In this document: positions 34,243 to 43,735 of the stretch, one piece after another
How the letters are laid out: every line of letters starts with the position of its first letter
How positions within the stretch are numbered: position 1 is the first letter of the stretch
Source: Ruegeria_C sp041537905
Lineage (GTDB): Bacteria; Pseudomonadota; Alphaproteobacteria; Rhodobacterales; Rhodobacteraceae
NCBI RefSeq assembly: GCF_041537905.1
Contig: NZ_JBGRUO010000001.1
Span: 1-64,000, forward strand
Direction: 5' to 3'
Length of the DNA: 64,000 nt
Translations under genes and position numbers: made by a program
Notes under the pieces: generated by a model
The model's database searches: none
The model's input: only the letters and a program-made list of their open reading frames with translations
What the model was told of the DNA's origin: nothing

Positions 34243-35573
34243 CGCGCCTCTTCGAGGATCGCGCCTATGGGCCGGAACCCATCGCGAACAGCTACTGGCC
34301 CACCACGGCCTCCCCACCGCACTACGCATCGCTTTCCGGCGGGCATAGCTGCGACACCGCCATCATCGGCGCGGGCTATACCGGGCTGAACGCCGCTTTG
34401 AATCTGGCGCAGGCGGGTCAGGATGTGGTGGTGCTTGAGGCTGAACAGCCCGGCTGGGGCGCTTCGGGGCGTAATGGCGGGTTTTGCTGCCTGGGCGGCT
34501 CAGCCTCCGGATTCACCGCGATGTCGCGACAGGTTGGCCGCGACGGGGCATTGGCCTATCTGCACGCTGAACGGGAGGCGGTCGATTTCGTACGCGCCCG
34601 GCTGAGCGAGTATGGGATCGATGCGGATAGTCACTCACGGGGCGAGACACGTCTGGCGCATTCGCCAAGCGCAGCGGCAAGGATGCGCGACGAAGCCGGG
34701 GCAATCCGCGACATCTACGGGATCGAGGCCGAATTCCTGCCGCGCGAGGCCCTGGCATCACACGGGTTGACCAGCCCGGAATTTCACGCCGCCCTGACGA
34801 TACCTGTCGGCTTTGCACTGAACCCGATGAAATACGTCTCCGGGCTGGCGCGGGCAGTCGAGGCTGCGGGTGTGCGCCTTTATGGCAGCAGCGCCGTGAC
34901 GGGGCTGAATACGGCGCCGGATGGCAAGCACCTGTTGCAAATGGCGCAGGGCGAGGTGCGGGCGACAAACCTGATCATCGCTACCAATGGCTATAGTTCC
35001 GAAACCTTGCCGCCTTGGCTCGGCGGGCGGTATCTGCCGGTGCCCTCAGCCATCATCACCACCCGCGTGTTGACCGAGGGTGAACTTGCCGCCCAAGGCT
35101 GGACCAGCCGACAGATGTGTTATGACAGCCGCCATTTGCTGCACTATTTCCGTCTGCTGCCCGACAACCGCATGCTCTTTGGCCTGCGCGCCGCGTGGCG
35201 CTGCACGGAAGGCGGCGACGCGGCAACGCTGCTGCAGGCGCGCGCAGATTTCGACCGGTTCTTCCCGGCATGGAAGGATGTCGAGATAACGCATCACTGG
35301 TCCGGTCTGATCTGCCTGTCGCGCAATCTGACGCCCTTTGCCGGTCCGGTCCCCGGCATGACGCGTGCCTGGGCCGCGCTTTGTTATCACGGCAACGGGG
35401 TGGCAATGGGCAGCTATGCGGGCGCGTTGCTGGCGGCACAGATCACCGGGCGCGGCCCAGCCACACCCGCGCTCATGACACGGGGCTTGCGCCGGTTCGA
35501 GCTGGGCCGTTGGCGCCGCGCGATCCTGCCGCTCATCTATGGGTGGTATGGCCTGATGGACCGGCGCAGTTGA
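34239..35573 (+). CDS. FAD-dependent oxidoreductase (second PuuB-like oxidase)
   Basis: 444 residues, DAO family. FAD-binding AIIGAGYTGLNAALNLAQAG and WGASGRNGGFCCLGGS; the C-terminal flavin block includes WSGLICLSRNLTPFAG and CYHGNGVAMGSYAG. It is the last gene of the pot operon (four-base overlap), so it probably oxidises the imported amine or a gamma-glutamyl derivative. It is clearly different from the minus-strand PuuB-like protein at 26.6 kb, so substrates may differ. Confidence 0.85.
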   Translation: MTRLFEDRAYGPEPIANSYWPTTASPPHYASLSGGHSCDTAIIGAGYTGLNAALNLAQAGQDVVVLEAEQPGWGASGRNGGFCCLGGSASGFTAMSRQVGRDGALAYLHAEREAVDFVRARLSEYGIDADSHSRGETRLAHSPSAAARMRDEAGAIRDIYGIEAEFLPREALASHGLTSPEFHAALTIPVGFALNPMKYVSGLARAVEAAGVRLYGSSAVTGLNTAPDGKHLLQMAQGEVRATNLIIATNGYSSETLPPWLGGRYLPVPSAIITTRVLTEGELAAQGWTSRQMCYDSRHLLHYFRLLPDNRMLFGLRAAWRCTEGGDAATLLQARADFDRFFPAWKDVEITHHWSGLICLSRNLTPFAGPVPGMTRAWAALCYHGNGVAMGSYAGALLAAQITGRGPATPALMTRGLRRFELGRWRRAILPLIYGWYGLMDRRS

Positions 35574-35615
35574 CACGCCTGCGGGTCCCGATTGCAATCT
35601 GCCTGAGAAAAGAGC

Positions 35616-35644
35616 TTGAGAATCTGCCCCCCTGCCCCGATAGT
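35616..35644 (+). promoter_or_regulatory. candidate sigma-70-type promoter for the second quinol oxidase operon
   Basis: TTGAGA (35616-35621) and GATAGT (35639-35644) are separated by exactly 17 bp, about 38 bp before the subunit II start. Only the -35 box is close to consensus, so this is tentative. Confidence 0.35.
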
Positions 35645-35682
35645 CCAAATGGATCAGTGACATAGTAAGGCGGGTAAGCGTG

Positions 35683-36642
35683 ATGACATCAGCCCGGCCC
35701 TTTGCGGCCTTGCCAGTTCTGGTTGTCTCGGCAGTCATGCTCGCGGCGATGCCCGCGCTGGCCGACAGCAACAGCTTTCTCGACCCGCAAGGCCCCGTCG
35801 CACTGGCCCAGAAGGATCATCTGATCCGCGCCACTGCCCTGATCATGATCGCAGTGATCCCGGTGCTGGCGCTGGTCCCGCTGATCGTGCTGCGTTATCG
35901 GCGGCGCAAGAACTCCTCCGCCGCCTATCGGCCCAAATGGGAATTCTCGCCGCTGCTGGAAACCACCATGTGGACCGTGCCGGTGCTGATCGTGGCGATC
36001 CTGTCGGTCTATCTATGGAAAGCGACCCATCGGCTTGATCCTTACGCCGCCAATTTCGGCACCGATCCAGCAGTTGAGGTGCAGGTGGTCGGCCTCGACT
36101 GGAAATGGCTGTTCATCTATCCCGAGCTGGGCATCGCCACCATTGGCGAGATGGGCATGCCGGTGGACCGGCAGGTCGCCATGGAACTGACCACCGACAC
36201 GGTGATGCAAAGTTTCCTGATCGCCGCCCTTGGCGGGCAGATCTACGCCATGCCCGGCATGACCACCCAATTGCATCTGGCCGCGAGCGAGCCGGGCCGG
36301 ATGCAGGGCGAAAACACGCAATATAACGGGCGCGGCTTCACGGGTCAGAAATTCGACGCGGTGGTGATGGCCGAGGATGATTTCCAAAGCTGGGTCGAGA
36401 CCGTGCGCAGCACAGGCCGCGCGCTGGATGACGACACCTATCGCATCCTCGCCCAGCGCAGCGACCGGGCCGAGGTGCAGCAGGCCCTTGGCACCCCCGA
36501 CATGCCTGACACTGCGCTCTATTTCACGCTGCCCGATGCCGGGCTCTTCGACAAGATCGTGCATCGCTACCACAGCGGCGCGGCGCTGCCTGACACCGAT
36601 CAGCCGGGCACCACCAGCTATGGGCAGGAGGCCACCCAATGA
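35683..36642 (+). CDS. ubiquinol oxidase subunit II (second, divergent bo3-type operon)
   Basis: 319 residues from the ATG at 35683. The signal is of SPase I type (MLAAMPALADS) with no lipobox Cys, unlike the other subunit II in the window. Two membrane helices, then VVGLDWKWLFIYPELGIATIGEM and TTDTVMQSFLIAALGGQIYAMPGM. CuA ligands are absent, so a quinol is the expected donor. The periplasmic domain is shorter and its C-terminus diverges. Four-base overlap with the subunit I gene. Confidence 0.88.
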   Translation: MTSARPFAALPVLVVSAVMLAAMPALADSNSFLDPQGPVALAQKDHLIRATALIMIAVIPVLALVPLIVLRYRRRKNSSAAYRPKWEFSPLLETTMWTVPVLIVAILSVYLWKATHRLDPYAANFGTDPAVEVQVVGLDWKWLFIYPELGIATIGEMGMPVDRQVAMELTTDTVMQSFLIAALGGQIYAMPGMTTQLHLAASEPGRMQGENTQYNGRGFTGQKFDAVVMAEDDFQSWVETVRSTGRALDDDTYRILAQRSDRAEVQQALGTPDMPDTALYFTLPDAGLFDKIVHRYHSGAALPDTDQPGTTSYGQEATQ

Positions 36643-38729
36643 GCTCTGTCGAGTCCACCCTCTTTGGTCGCCTGACCTGGGACGCCCTGCCCATCGCCGC
36701 CCTGATCAAAAGCCCCGGCGTGAACGAGATCGTCGCCAATGCCGCCGGTGCCATTCTGGTGCTTGGCGCGGCGGCGGTGCTGTTCCTGCTGAGCTATTTC
36801 AAGCTCTGGGGGCCGCTCTGGCGCGACTGGCTGACCAGCACCGATCACAAGAAGATCGGCATCATGTATATCGTCTTTGCGCTGGTGATGCTGGCGCGGG
36901 GCGTGCTGGAGGGCGTGGTGATGCGCGCCCAGCAGGCCGCCGGCCCCGGCGACGGGTTTCTGGAGGCAGGCCATTTCGCCCAGCTATTCAGCACCCATGG
37001 CACGATCATGATCTTCTTTGTCGCCGTGCCCTTTGTGGTGGGCTTCATCAACTTCATCATGCCGCTTCAGATCGGCGCCCGCGATGTGGCCTTTCCGGTG
37101 ATGAACCAGATCAGCCTCGGCCTGACCGTCTCGGGCGGGATGATGCTGATGGTGTCGCTGGTGGTGGGCGAGTTCTCGACCGGTGGCTGGACGGCCTACC
37201 CCCCTTATACCGGCGCGGCCTTCAACCCCGGTGTTGGGCCGGATTACTGGATCTGGGCCATCGTGGTCTCGGGGATAGGCACCACGCTCAGCGGGATCAA
37301 CTTCGCGGTGACAATCTACAAGATGCGCGCGCCGGGGATGGGGTTCATGCGGCTGCCGATGTTCTGCTGGACGGTGATCTGTTCCTCGATCCTGATCATC
37401 TTTGCCATGCCGCCGCTGGGGGTTGCAGCCCTGCTGCTCGCCGCTGACCGCTATCTGGATTTTCATTTCTTCACCAATGACCTTGGCGGCAACATGATGA
37501 ATTACGCCAACCTGTTCTGGCTGTTCGGCCACCCCGAGGTCTACCTGCTGGTGCTGCCCGCCTATGGCATCTATTCCGAGGTCTTCGCCACCTTCTCGGC
37601 CAAGAAGCTCTATGGCTATGTCTCGCTGGTGATCGCCACCATGTCGATCGCGGTGCTCAGCTTCACCGTCTGGCTGCACCATTTCTTCACCATGGGCCAG
37701 AGCGCGCTGATCAACGCGGTGTTTGGCGTGGCCACCATGCTGATCGCGATCCCGACGGGCGTGAAGGTCTATGACTGGATGGCCACCATGTATCGCGGCC
37801 GCATCCGCCTGTCCGTGCCGATGCTCTACGGCATCGGTTTCCTGATCCTTTTCGTGATCGGCGGCCTGAGCGGCGTGATCCTCGCCAACCCGACCATTGA
37901 TTTCCAGGTGCACAATACGCTGTTCCTCGTGGCGCATTTCCACAATGTGCTGCTGCCCGGCGTGCTGTTTGCGATGCTGGCGGGCGTCAATTACTGGTTC
38001 CCCAAGGCCTTCGGGTTCCGCCTGAACGAGCGCTGGGGCCGCATTTCCGTGGTGCTTTGGGTGGTGGGCTTTCTGTTCACCTTCATGCCGCTTTACTTCG
38101 TGGGCCTGATGGGCATGCCGCGCCGGTCGTTCAGCTGGGAGGACCCCAGTTTCCACCCCTATATGATCGTCGCTGTGATCGGCGCGCTGATCATCCTGTC
38201 GGCGCTGCTGTCGGTGCTGGTGCAGCTTTATGTCAGCATCCGCGACCGCGCGCAGAACCGGGTGCCGGTGGGCGACCCTTGGGACGGGCGCACGCTGGAA
38301 TGGTCGATCCCGGCCCCGCCGCCTGCCTATAATTTCGCCGTCCTGCCGCAGGTCCGCGACCGCGACGCCTTTGCCGAGGCGAAGGAAGCTGGCACCGCCT
38401 ATCTGAAACCCACCGGCTATGATGATATCGAGCTGCCGAAAAACACCCCCATCGGCTTCCTGCTCTGTGTGCTCAGCGGGGTCTGGATGTTTGCGCTGGT
38501 CTGGTGGATCTGGTGGCTGGCGCTGCTGGTCTCGGTCACGATGCTGCTGATCATCATCATCTGGAGCTTCGACACAGAGACCGAGCACGTCATCCCCGCC
38601 GCCCGGATCAAGAAGGATCACGAAGCCTGGCTGGATCTGGTCGCGCGCACCCCCGCCGTGGATCGCGATGACGAGGCCGCGCCCGCCAATCTGGGCTATG
38701 CACGGCCCGACATGGAGGGCGCGACATGA
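36639..38729 (+). CDS. ubiquinol oxidase subunit I (second, divergent bo3-type operon)
   Basis: 696 residues. Heme-copper oxidase core complete: heme ligand His120 (LFSTHG), FGHPEVY, WLHHFFTMG, K-channel Lys in IPTGVKVY, FLVAHFHNV. At the E. coli quinone-site positions it has Arg87, His112 and Gln115, but Glu91 replaces the Asp; the loop between is two residues shorter. WGHPEVY is changed to FGHPEVY and helix VI reads LLVLPAYGIYSE, partly like cytochrome c oxidases. C-terminal tail rich in Asp/Glu/Ala. Confidence 0.9.
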   Translation: MSSVESTLFGRLTWDALPIAALIKSPGVNEIVANAAGAILVLGAAAVLFLLSYFKLWGPLWRDWLTSTDHKKIGIMYIVFALVMLARGVLEGVVMRAQQAAGPGDGFLEAGHFAQLFSTHGTIMIFFVAVPFVVGFINFIMPLQIGARDVAFPVMNQISLGLTVSGGMMLMVSLVVGEFSTGGWTAYPPYTGAAFNPGVGPDYWIWAIVVSGIGTTLSGINFAVTIYKMRAPGMGFMRLPMFCWTVICSSILIIFAMPPLGVAALLLAADRYLDFHFFTNDLGGNMMNYANLFWLFGHPEVYLLVLPAYGIYSEVFATFSAKKLYGYVSLVIATMSIAVLSFTVWLHHFFTMGQSALINAVFGVATMLIAIPTGVKVYDWMATMYRGRIRLSVPMLYGIGFLILFVIGGLSGVILANPTIDFQVHNTLFLVAHFHNVLLPGVLFAMLAGVNYWFPKAFGFRLNERWGRISVVLWVVGFLFTFMPLYFVGLMGMPRRSFSWEDPSFHPYMIVAVIGALIILSALLSVLVQLYVSIRDRAQNRVPVGDPWDGRTLEWSIPAPPPAYNFAVLPQVRDRDAFAEAKEAGTAYLKPTGYDDIELPKNTPIGFLLCVLSGVWMFALVWWIWWLALLVSVTMLLIIIIWSFDTETEHVIPAARIKKDHEAWLDLVARTPAVDRDDEAAPANLGYARPDMEGAT

Positions 38730-39358
38730 GCCATTCCGACAGCCAGACCTATCCCGGTATCAACCTGGGCGACATCGACCCCAAGCATCAGCAGCGGGTC
38801 GAGACGGTGCAGTTCGGCTTCTGGGTCTTCATCATGAGCGACCTGGTCTATTTCGGCCTGATGTTCGCGATCTATATCACCATGATCGACGCGCAAGCGG
38901 GCGGACCGGGGCCGCATGACCTGTTTGACCTGCGCAGCCTCTTTGCCCAGACCGTGTTGTTGTTGACCAGTTCCATGACCGTGGGGCTCGCCTCGCTGGC
39001 GCTGAAATACCATCTGGGTCTAAGGCGCGTGTATTTCTGGCTGGTCGTGACGCTGCTCTTGGGGCTCGGGTTCCTGACGCTGGAGATCATGGATTTCATG
39101 AACATAGCAGCCAAGGGCGGCGTGCCCCAGCGCAGCGGCTTCCTGTCGGCCTTTTATGGGCTGGTGCCGCTGCACGGGCTGCATGTGGCAACCGGGTGCC
39201 TGTGGCTGGTGGTGCTGATGATCCAGATGCGGGTGATCGGGGTGACCGATCAGATCAAATCGCGACTGATGCGGTTCGGCCTGTTCTGGCACTTCCTCGA
39301 CCTGATCTGGATCGGCATCTTCACCATCGTCTATTTCGGAGGGCTGGCTTATGGATGA
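38726..39358 (+). CDS. ubiquinol oxidase subunit III (second operon)
   Basis: 210 residues, five helices, with QFGFWVFIMSDLVYFGLMF, LVPLHGLHVATGCLW and GLFWHFLDLIWIGIFTIVYF. It lacks the His-rich N-terminal tail of the other CyoC and begins SDSQTYPGINLGDID. Overlaps of 4 and 8 bp with its neighbours. Confidence 0.92.
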   Translation: MSHSDSQTYPGINLGDIDPKHQQRVETVQFGFWVFIMSDLVYFGLMFAIYITMIDAQAGGPGPHDLFDLRSLFAQTVLLLTSSMTVGLASLALKYHLGLRRVYFWLVVTLLLGLGFLTLEIMDFMNIAAKGGVPQRSGFLSAFYGLVPLHGLHVATGCLWLVVLMIQMRVIGVTDQIKSRLMRFGLFWHFLDLIWIGIFTIVYFGGLAYG

Positions 39359-39680
39359 CAAACACGCCATGCACGCGCGCGAGCGCGCCCGTTATATCCG
39401 AGGCTTTCTGTTCGCGTTGGCCCTGACCATGACCGCGTTTGGGATCGGCCATCTCTACGGGCCACAGACGCGGTTCGTCTATCTCGCCATCGGGGTGCTG
39501 GGCCTGCTGCAGCTGATCGTGCAACTGGCCTATTTCCTGCATATCGACCGCCGCCGCGAGAGCCGCGAGGATCTGGACCTGATCCTGTTCTCGACCATGG
39601 TCCTGCTGATCATCATTCTGGGCACGGTCTGGATTCTGGGCGATCTGCATATGCGGATGCATATGGGCATGCAGATGTAG
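39351..39680 (+). CDS. ubiquinol oxidase subunit IV (second operon)
   Basis: 109 residues, three helices, CyoD-type LIVQLAYFLHIDRR in helix 2. The C-terminus ends in a Met/His-rich run (DLHMRMHMGMQM) that could bind copper. The start at 39351 overlaps the subunit III stop by 8 bp. No SURF1 gene follows; the next gene is convergent. Confidence 0.88.
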   Translation: MDDKHAMHARERARYIRGFLFALALTMTAFGIGHLYGPQTRFVYLAIGVLGLLQLIVQLAYFLHIDRRRESREDLDLILFSTMVLLIIILGTVWILGDLHMRMHMGMQM

Positions 39681-39699
39681 ACCCGGCGCGACCAGATGC

Positions 39700-40686
39700 C
39701 TAACGCGCCCGGTCCTCTAACTCCACGTCACGGGGCAGCAGGGTTTCGATCTCATCCATCACCGCAGAGGGCAGTGGACCATGGCGCAGGGCGCCCGCGC
39801 TATCGGTGATCTGCGCCGCGTTGCGCGCGCCGGGCAGCGGGATACAGGCGGGCGAGCGCCCCCAGAGCCAGCAGATCGCCCCTTGGACAAGGCTGCGCCC
39901 ACCCGATTGCAGCAATTCGCGCACCGCATCAAGGCGCGTCAGAAAGTCCGGGTTCGGACGTCCCTGACGGAAATAGGCGACCCAGTTCTGATCACCCGCC
40001 CGGACATCATCGCCCGGCAGCACGCTGCCCGCGCCATAACCTCCGCCCAAAAGCCCCATGGCCAGTGGTGAGCGGATCAGCGGCGTCAGGCTGTGCGACT
40101 CCAGGGCCGCGCGCATCCCTGGCGCGTCAAGGAAGACATTCATCGCATGTTCGACCGCAACAAAACCGTCGCGATCCGCCATCGCCTCGGCACTGGCGGT
40201 GAAGTCGGTGCTCCATCCGTAACCGCGAATCTTGCCCGCCGCCCGCGCCCGTTCCATCTGGTCGAAAAGCGGTTCTGCCAGCGCGACGTCCATGTCATTC
40301 ACATGCAACAACAGAATGTCGATACAGTCGCGGTCCAGCCGATCGAGGCAGCGTTCGATCGCGGGCATCACATGGTCCGGGTCAGTGTCGGCGTCGGTCA
40401 CCTGCTTGCTCGCTTCGTCGATCTTGAGCCCGATTTTGCTGACGATCATCGCCTCACCGCGCCCCCGCAGCGCCTGCGCCAAAAGCCGGTCGGCATGGCC
40501 TGCCCCATAGGCGGCGGCTGTGTCGAACAGGTGAATCCCTGCATCCAGCGCCGCATGGATCGCGCGGATCGCCTCACCATCATCGCTGCGGGAATAGCCC
40601 AGAGATGTGTCGCCATTGAACATCGCGCCGCCAATCGGCCAGCATCCCATGCCCATCAGGGTCGTGTTCGGTTCAAACAGGGTCAT
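39700..40686 (-). CDS. aldo/keto reductase
   Basis: 328 residues from the ATG at 40686, preceded by AAGGAGAG. TIM-barrel AKR with HLFDTAAAYGAGHAD (catalytic Asp, Tyr), the catalytic Lys in IVSKIGL, LLHVND in place of the usual LLHWP, and a C-terminal NADPH-binding segment (PLPGARNAAQI). NADPH-dependent carbonyl reduction; substrate unknown. Divergent from a LysR-type regulator that may control it. Confidence 0.9.
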   Translation of the reverse strand: MTLFEPNTTLMGMGCWPIGGAMFNGDTSLGYSRSDDGEAIRAIHAALDAGIHLFDTAAAYGAGHADRLLAQALRGRGEAMIVSKIGLKIDEASKQVTDADTDPDHVMPAIERCLDRLDRDCIDILLLHVNDMDVALAEPLFDQMERARAAGKIRGYGWSTDFTASAEAMADRDGFVAVEHAMNVFLDAPGMRAALESHSLTPLIRSPLAMGLLGGGYGAGSVLPGDDVRAGDQNWVAYFRQGRPNPDFLTRLDAVRELLQSGGRSLVQGAICWLWGRSPACIPLPGARNAAQITDSAGALRHGPLPSAVMDEIETLLPRDVELEDRAR

Positions 40687-40744
40687 CGCTGTGCTCTCCT
40701 TTTCTTTGCCACAGCCTGCCCGCATGGTTCTGGAACATCCACGA

Positions 40745-40760
40745 ATGATACTGTAATCAT
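40745..40760. promoter_or_regulatory. inverted repeat in the aldo/keto reductase - LysR divergent promoter
   Basis: ATGATACTGTAATCAT has 5-bp inverted arms around a 6-bp centre, the size of a LysR-type recognition box, in the 80-bp gap between divergent starts. It lies 6 bp before the lysR ATG, which would fit autoregulation. Confidence 0.4.
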
Positions 40761-40766
40761 CATTTC

Positions 40767-41591
40767 ATGAATGAAACGATGATGGATTGGGACGATCTGC
40801 GCCTCTTCCTTGCGGTGGCGCGGGGCGGCGGGTTGGCGGCAGCGTCGGAAACAACCAGCAAAAGCGCGCCAACACTGGGACGCCGCATGGTGGCCCTGGA
40901 AAAACGCTTGGGAGCTGAATTATTTGTTCGGTTGCCGCGCGGATACGCGTTGACCGCAGAAGGCGAGGCGCTGCTGGCCAAACTCTCAGAGGTCGAAAGC
41001 CGCATCGTGCCGCTCACAGATGCGGGCAAAGAACGCAAGCCGCTGGTCAAGCTTTCTGCCGGGACGTGGATGACCCATCTGCTCTGCCGCAAAGCGCAGG
41101 CGATTGCCGGCGGGGATGTGGCCATCCGCTTCATCTCGGCAGATCACGTGCTGGATATCCGCCGCCGCGACGCGGTGATCGGTATCCGCAACCACCGCCC
41201 CGACCAGATCGGGCTGGCCTGCCGCCGGATCGGCAGGGTGGATTTCGCGACCTACGCCACCGGGCCCGAGATCACCGCCTGGGCGCGTGTCATGGGCCAG
41301 ACGCCCTCGGCCCGGTGGGTCGCGCAGGCCAGTGCCGGGCAGCCGGTAATCGAAGTGACAGGTCCGCGCAACGCGCTCGACCTCGCGCGGGCGGGCGTGG
41401 CACGGGCTGTGCTGCCCTGTTTCATCGGGGACGACAGTGACGGTCTGACCCGCATCTCGGACCCGATCGACGCGCTGACCCATGATCAGTGGCTGGTCAC
41501 CCATGATGACGAACGCTTCGCCCCTGAGGTGCGCACGGTGATCCGGCGGGTCGAGGCGCTGCTGCGCGACCTGCATCACCCCGGAGGCTAG
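40767..41591 (+). CDS. LysR family transcriptional regulator
   Basis: 274 residues. N-terminal winged helix WDDLRLFLAVARGGGLAAAS...LGRRMVALEKRLGAELFVR, then a shortened effector domain (~90-270). Starts at 40767, 40779 and 40782 are all in frame; the family usually begins at MDWDDLRLF (40782). Probably regulates the divergent aldo/keto reductase gene. Confidence 0.88.
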   Translation: MNETMMDWDDLRLFLAVARGGGLAAASETTSKSAPTLGRRMVALEKRLGAELFVRLPRGYALTAEGEALLAKLSEVESRIVPLTDAGKERKPLVKLSAGTWMTHLLCRKAQAIAGGDVAIRFISADHVLDIRRRDAVIGIRNHRPDQIGLACRRIGRVDFATYATGPEITAWARVMGQTPSARWVAQASAGQPVIEVTGPRNALDLARAGVARAVLPCFIGDDSDGLTRISDPIDALTHDQWLVTHDDERFAPEVRTVIRRVEALLRDLHHPGG

Positions 41592-41598
41592 CGAGGGC

Positions 41599-42612
41599 CT
41601 AGATCATATGCCGCCCGAAATTGCGCGCGGGATCATGGAACACCGCATGCAGGTGCAGCGGCTGATTGCGCAGGCTGGCAAATTCGATCAGCAGGTTCTG
41701 CCCGGTCAGCCGGTAATAGATCGACCCATCCAGATCGGCCCCGCCCCAGGCAAAACGCAGCGCCGTCATGTCTTCGCCCGCGAGTCGGCCCTGTTGTGCG
41801 CTGGCCAGCGGCGCGGGCAGAATCTCGGTCGTATAGACCTCAACCAGCCGGGCGGCCAGATCGGCCTGCCCTTGTGACAGATCGCCCAGGGCGATGCCTG
41901 CGCCCTCTGCCGCCAGATCGCTCTCTGCCCCGCCATTGGACAGGATATTGCCGGGCGAGCGTGGCCAGACCAGCGCCGCCTGACGCGCCGTGTCGCTCAG
42001 ATCACCATAGAGCGCGCGGGCCAGCGCCTCTTCTTCCTTGAGCACCACAAGGCCCTGATAGGGGCCAGATGGCACGGTGTTGGGTTCCGATGAATACGAG
42101 CTTGGCGTGGTCGAGATCACCTGATCGTCCAGCAGGGTGAAGCTGAGCGACAGGTGATGCCCCTCCCACCGCCAGCCCCAAGCGCCCGAGGCTGAGGGCG
42201 TGCCGTATATCTGCACGGAAAACCGCTCGCGGTTGCGATCCGCCGACCCCTTGCCCCATTCATCACGCAGGATGTCCTGCTGGAGCATGATGTTCATTGC
42301 CTTCTCAAGGCCGGCCGCATTGGTCCCGGTAGTGAGCAGATCCAGCGCCAGATCCTTTTGCGGCGGCGTCATCTGTTCCAGCGCCAGCCCCGGCGCACGG
42401 CGCGACCCGGTCATGAAGTTCCACGCCAGCCGGTCGGACGTATCGAACCCAAACAGCGCCGCCGCGCGCTGCGGCTCATCCAGTGCGGTCAGCAACGCCT
42501 GCGCGCGCTCGCGCATCTCTGACCCCGAGGGCGTGGCCCCAATAGCTCCGGCAAATGGCAGGGCAGTGGCAGCAGCACCTGCTGCAAGAAACATGCGACG
42601 GTCGACGCTCAT
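41599..42612 (-). CDS. DUF3500 domain-containing secreted protein
   Basis: 337 residues from the ATG at 42612, which has GGAGGG upstream. The N-terminus SVDRRMFLAAGAAATALPFAG looks like a Tat-type signal (twin Arg). The body matches DUF3500 (AWNFMTGSRRAPGLAL, WGWRWEGHHLSLSFTL, the C-terminal HLHAVFHDPARNFG). The function of the family is unknown. It converges on the LysR gene with 7 bp between stops. Confidence 0.87.
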   Translation of the reverse strand: MSVDRRMFLAAGAAATALPFAGAIGATPSGSEMRERAQALLTALDEPQRAAALFGFDTSDRLAWNFMTGSRRAPGLALEQMTPPQKDLALDLLTTGTNAAGLEKAMNIMLQQDILRDEWGKGSADRNRERFSVQIYGTPSASGAWGWRWEGHHLSLSFTLLDDQVISTTPSSYSSEPNTVPSGPYQGLVVLKEEEALARALYGDLSDTARQAALVWPRSPGNILSNGGAESDLAAEGAGIALGDLSQGQADLAARLVEVYTTEILPAPLASAQQGRLAGEDMTALRFAWGGADLDGSIYYRLTGQNLLIEFASLRNQPLHLHAVFHDPARNFGRHMI

Positions 42613-42754
42613 ACGAAACCCTCCGTGATGGCCTTGCTCTGAGTATAGCCCGGTTTTCCCCGCCTTCCGATCAAAGCACCGCGATCCCGCAAAGCTGTGG
42701 TCATCGCCGCCGGGTTCGGGCATATCCCGATGAAGATGTAGCGCAGGAGACCCC

Positions 42755-43630
42755 ATGAGCCAGATTATCCACTCGTTGAGCGACGTGTCCGACCGGTACC
42801 GCGCGCTGTTCGTCGACCTCTGGGGCTGCGTCCATAACGGGGTGACCGCCTTTCCCGATGCGGTTGCAGCGCTGAAAGCCTATCGCGCGCGCGGCGGGAT
42901 CGTGGTGCTGGTCACCAACTCGCCCAAGCCCCGCGCCGGCGTCATGACCCAGCTCGAAGGGTTCAACGTGCCGCGTGACTCTTATGACACCATCGCCACC
43001 AGCGGCGATTCGGCGCGCTCGGCGATGTTCCGGGGCGCTGTGGGGCAGAAGGTCTATTTCATGGGTGACTGGCAGCGCGACGAAGGGTTTTTCGAGCCGC
43101 TGCACATCCTGGAAAATCCCATCGAGATCGAACGCGTGCCGCTGCGCGAGGCCGAGGGGATTGTCTGTTGCGGCCCCTTCGACCCGATGGCCCACCCGGA
43201 TGTGAACCGGGCCGATTTCCTCTATGCCAAGCAGATGGGGATGAAGCTGCTCTGCGCCAATCCAGATATCGTCGTGGATCGCGGTGAAGTGCGGGAATGG
43301 TGTGCCGGGGCGCTGGCCAAGCTGTACACCGAAATGGGCGGCGAAAGCCTCTATTTCGGCAAGCCGCACCCGCCGATCTATGATCTTGCCCGGCGCCGGT
43401 TGCAAAGCCTGGGTCATGACATTCCGGATAGCGAAATCCTCGCCATTGGTGACGGTGTGCTGACCGATATCGCCGGAGGGATGGGCGAAGGGATCGATTC
43501 GCTTTTCATCAGCGGTGGTCTGGCCGCAACCGAGACCAACACCCATCACGATCCCGACCCCGAGGCGCTCGCGGCCTATTTGAACCGCGAAATGTCCAAT
43601 CCCACCTACACGATCGGATTTCTTCGCTAG
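42755..43630 (+). CDS. TIGR01459 family HAD-type hydrolase (NagD-like)
   Basis: 291 residues. HAD motifs: LFVDLWGCVHNG (nucleophile Asp20), LVTNSPKP, FGKPHPPIYDLA and GDGVLTDIAGGMGEGID. The NagD-like C2 cap domain lies between motifs II and III. Such enzymes act on nucleotide or sugar phosphates; this subfamily is uncharacterised. AGGAG precedes the ATG. Confidence 0.9.
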   Translation: MSQIIHSLSDVSDRYRALFVDLWGCVHNGVTAFPDAVAALKAYRARGGIVVLVTNSPKPRAGVMTQLEGFNVPRDSYDTIATSGDSARSAMFRGAVGQKVYFMGDWQRDEGFFEPLHILENPIEIERVPLREAEGIVCCGPFDPMAHPDVNRADFLYAKQMGMKLLCANPDIVVDRGEVREWCAGALAKLYTEMGGESLYFGKPHPPIYDLARRRLQSLGHDIPDSEILAIGDGVLTDIAGGMGEGIDSLFISGGLAATETNTHHDPDPEALAAYLNREMSNPTYTIGFLR

Positions 43631-43735
43631 CGCAGAATTGTCTTGATTTTCTGCAAGTGCGAAGTAATAAAGTTGCTCACGTGATCAGAATCACGCCAGT
43701 TAATTACCGCCATGGTGGCGGAAGACGAGGGTGAC

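Noticed and set aside
35683..36642. CuA-type cytochrome c oxidase subunit II
   Set aside because: The Cys and His ligands of CuA are absent; subunits III and IV are of CyoC/CyoD type, so a quinol oxidase is assigned.
36984..38621. 545-codon open frame antisense to the second oxidase subunit I
   Set aside because: Same kind of GC-driven shadow, Asp/His-rich without any recognisable motif.
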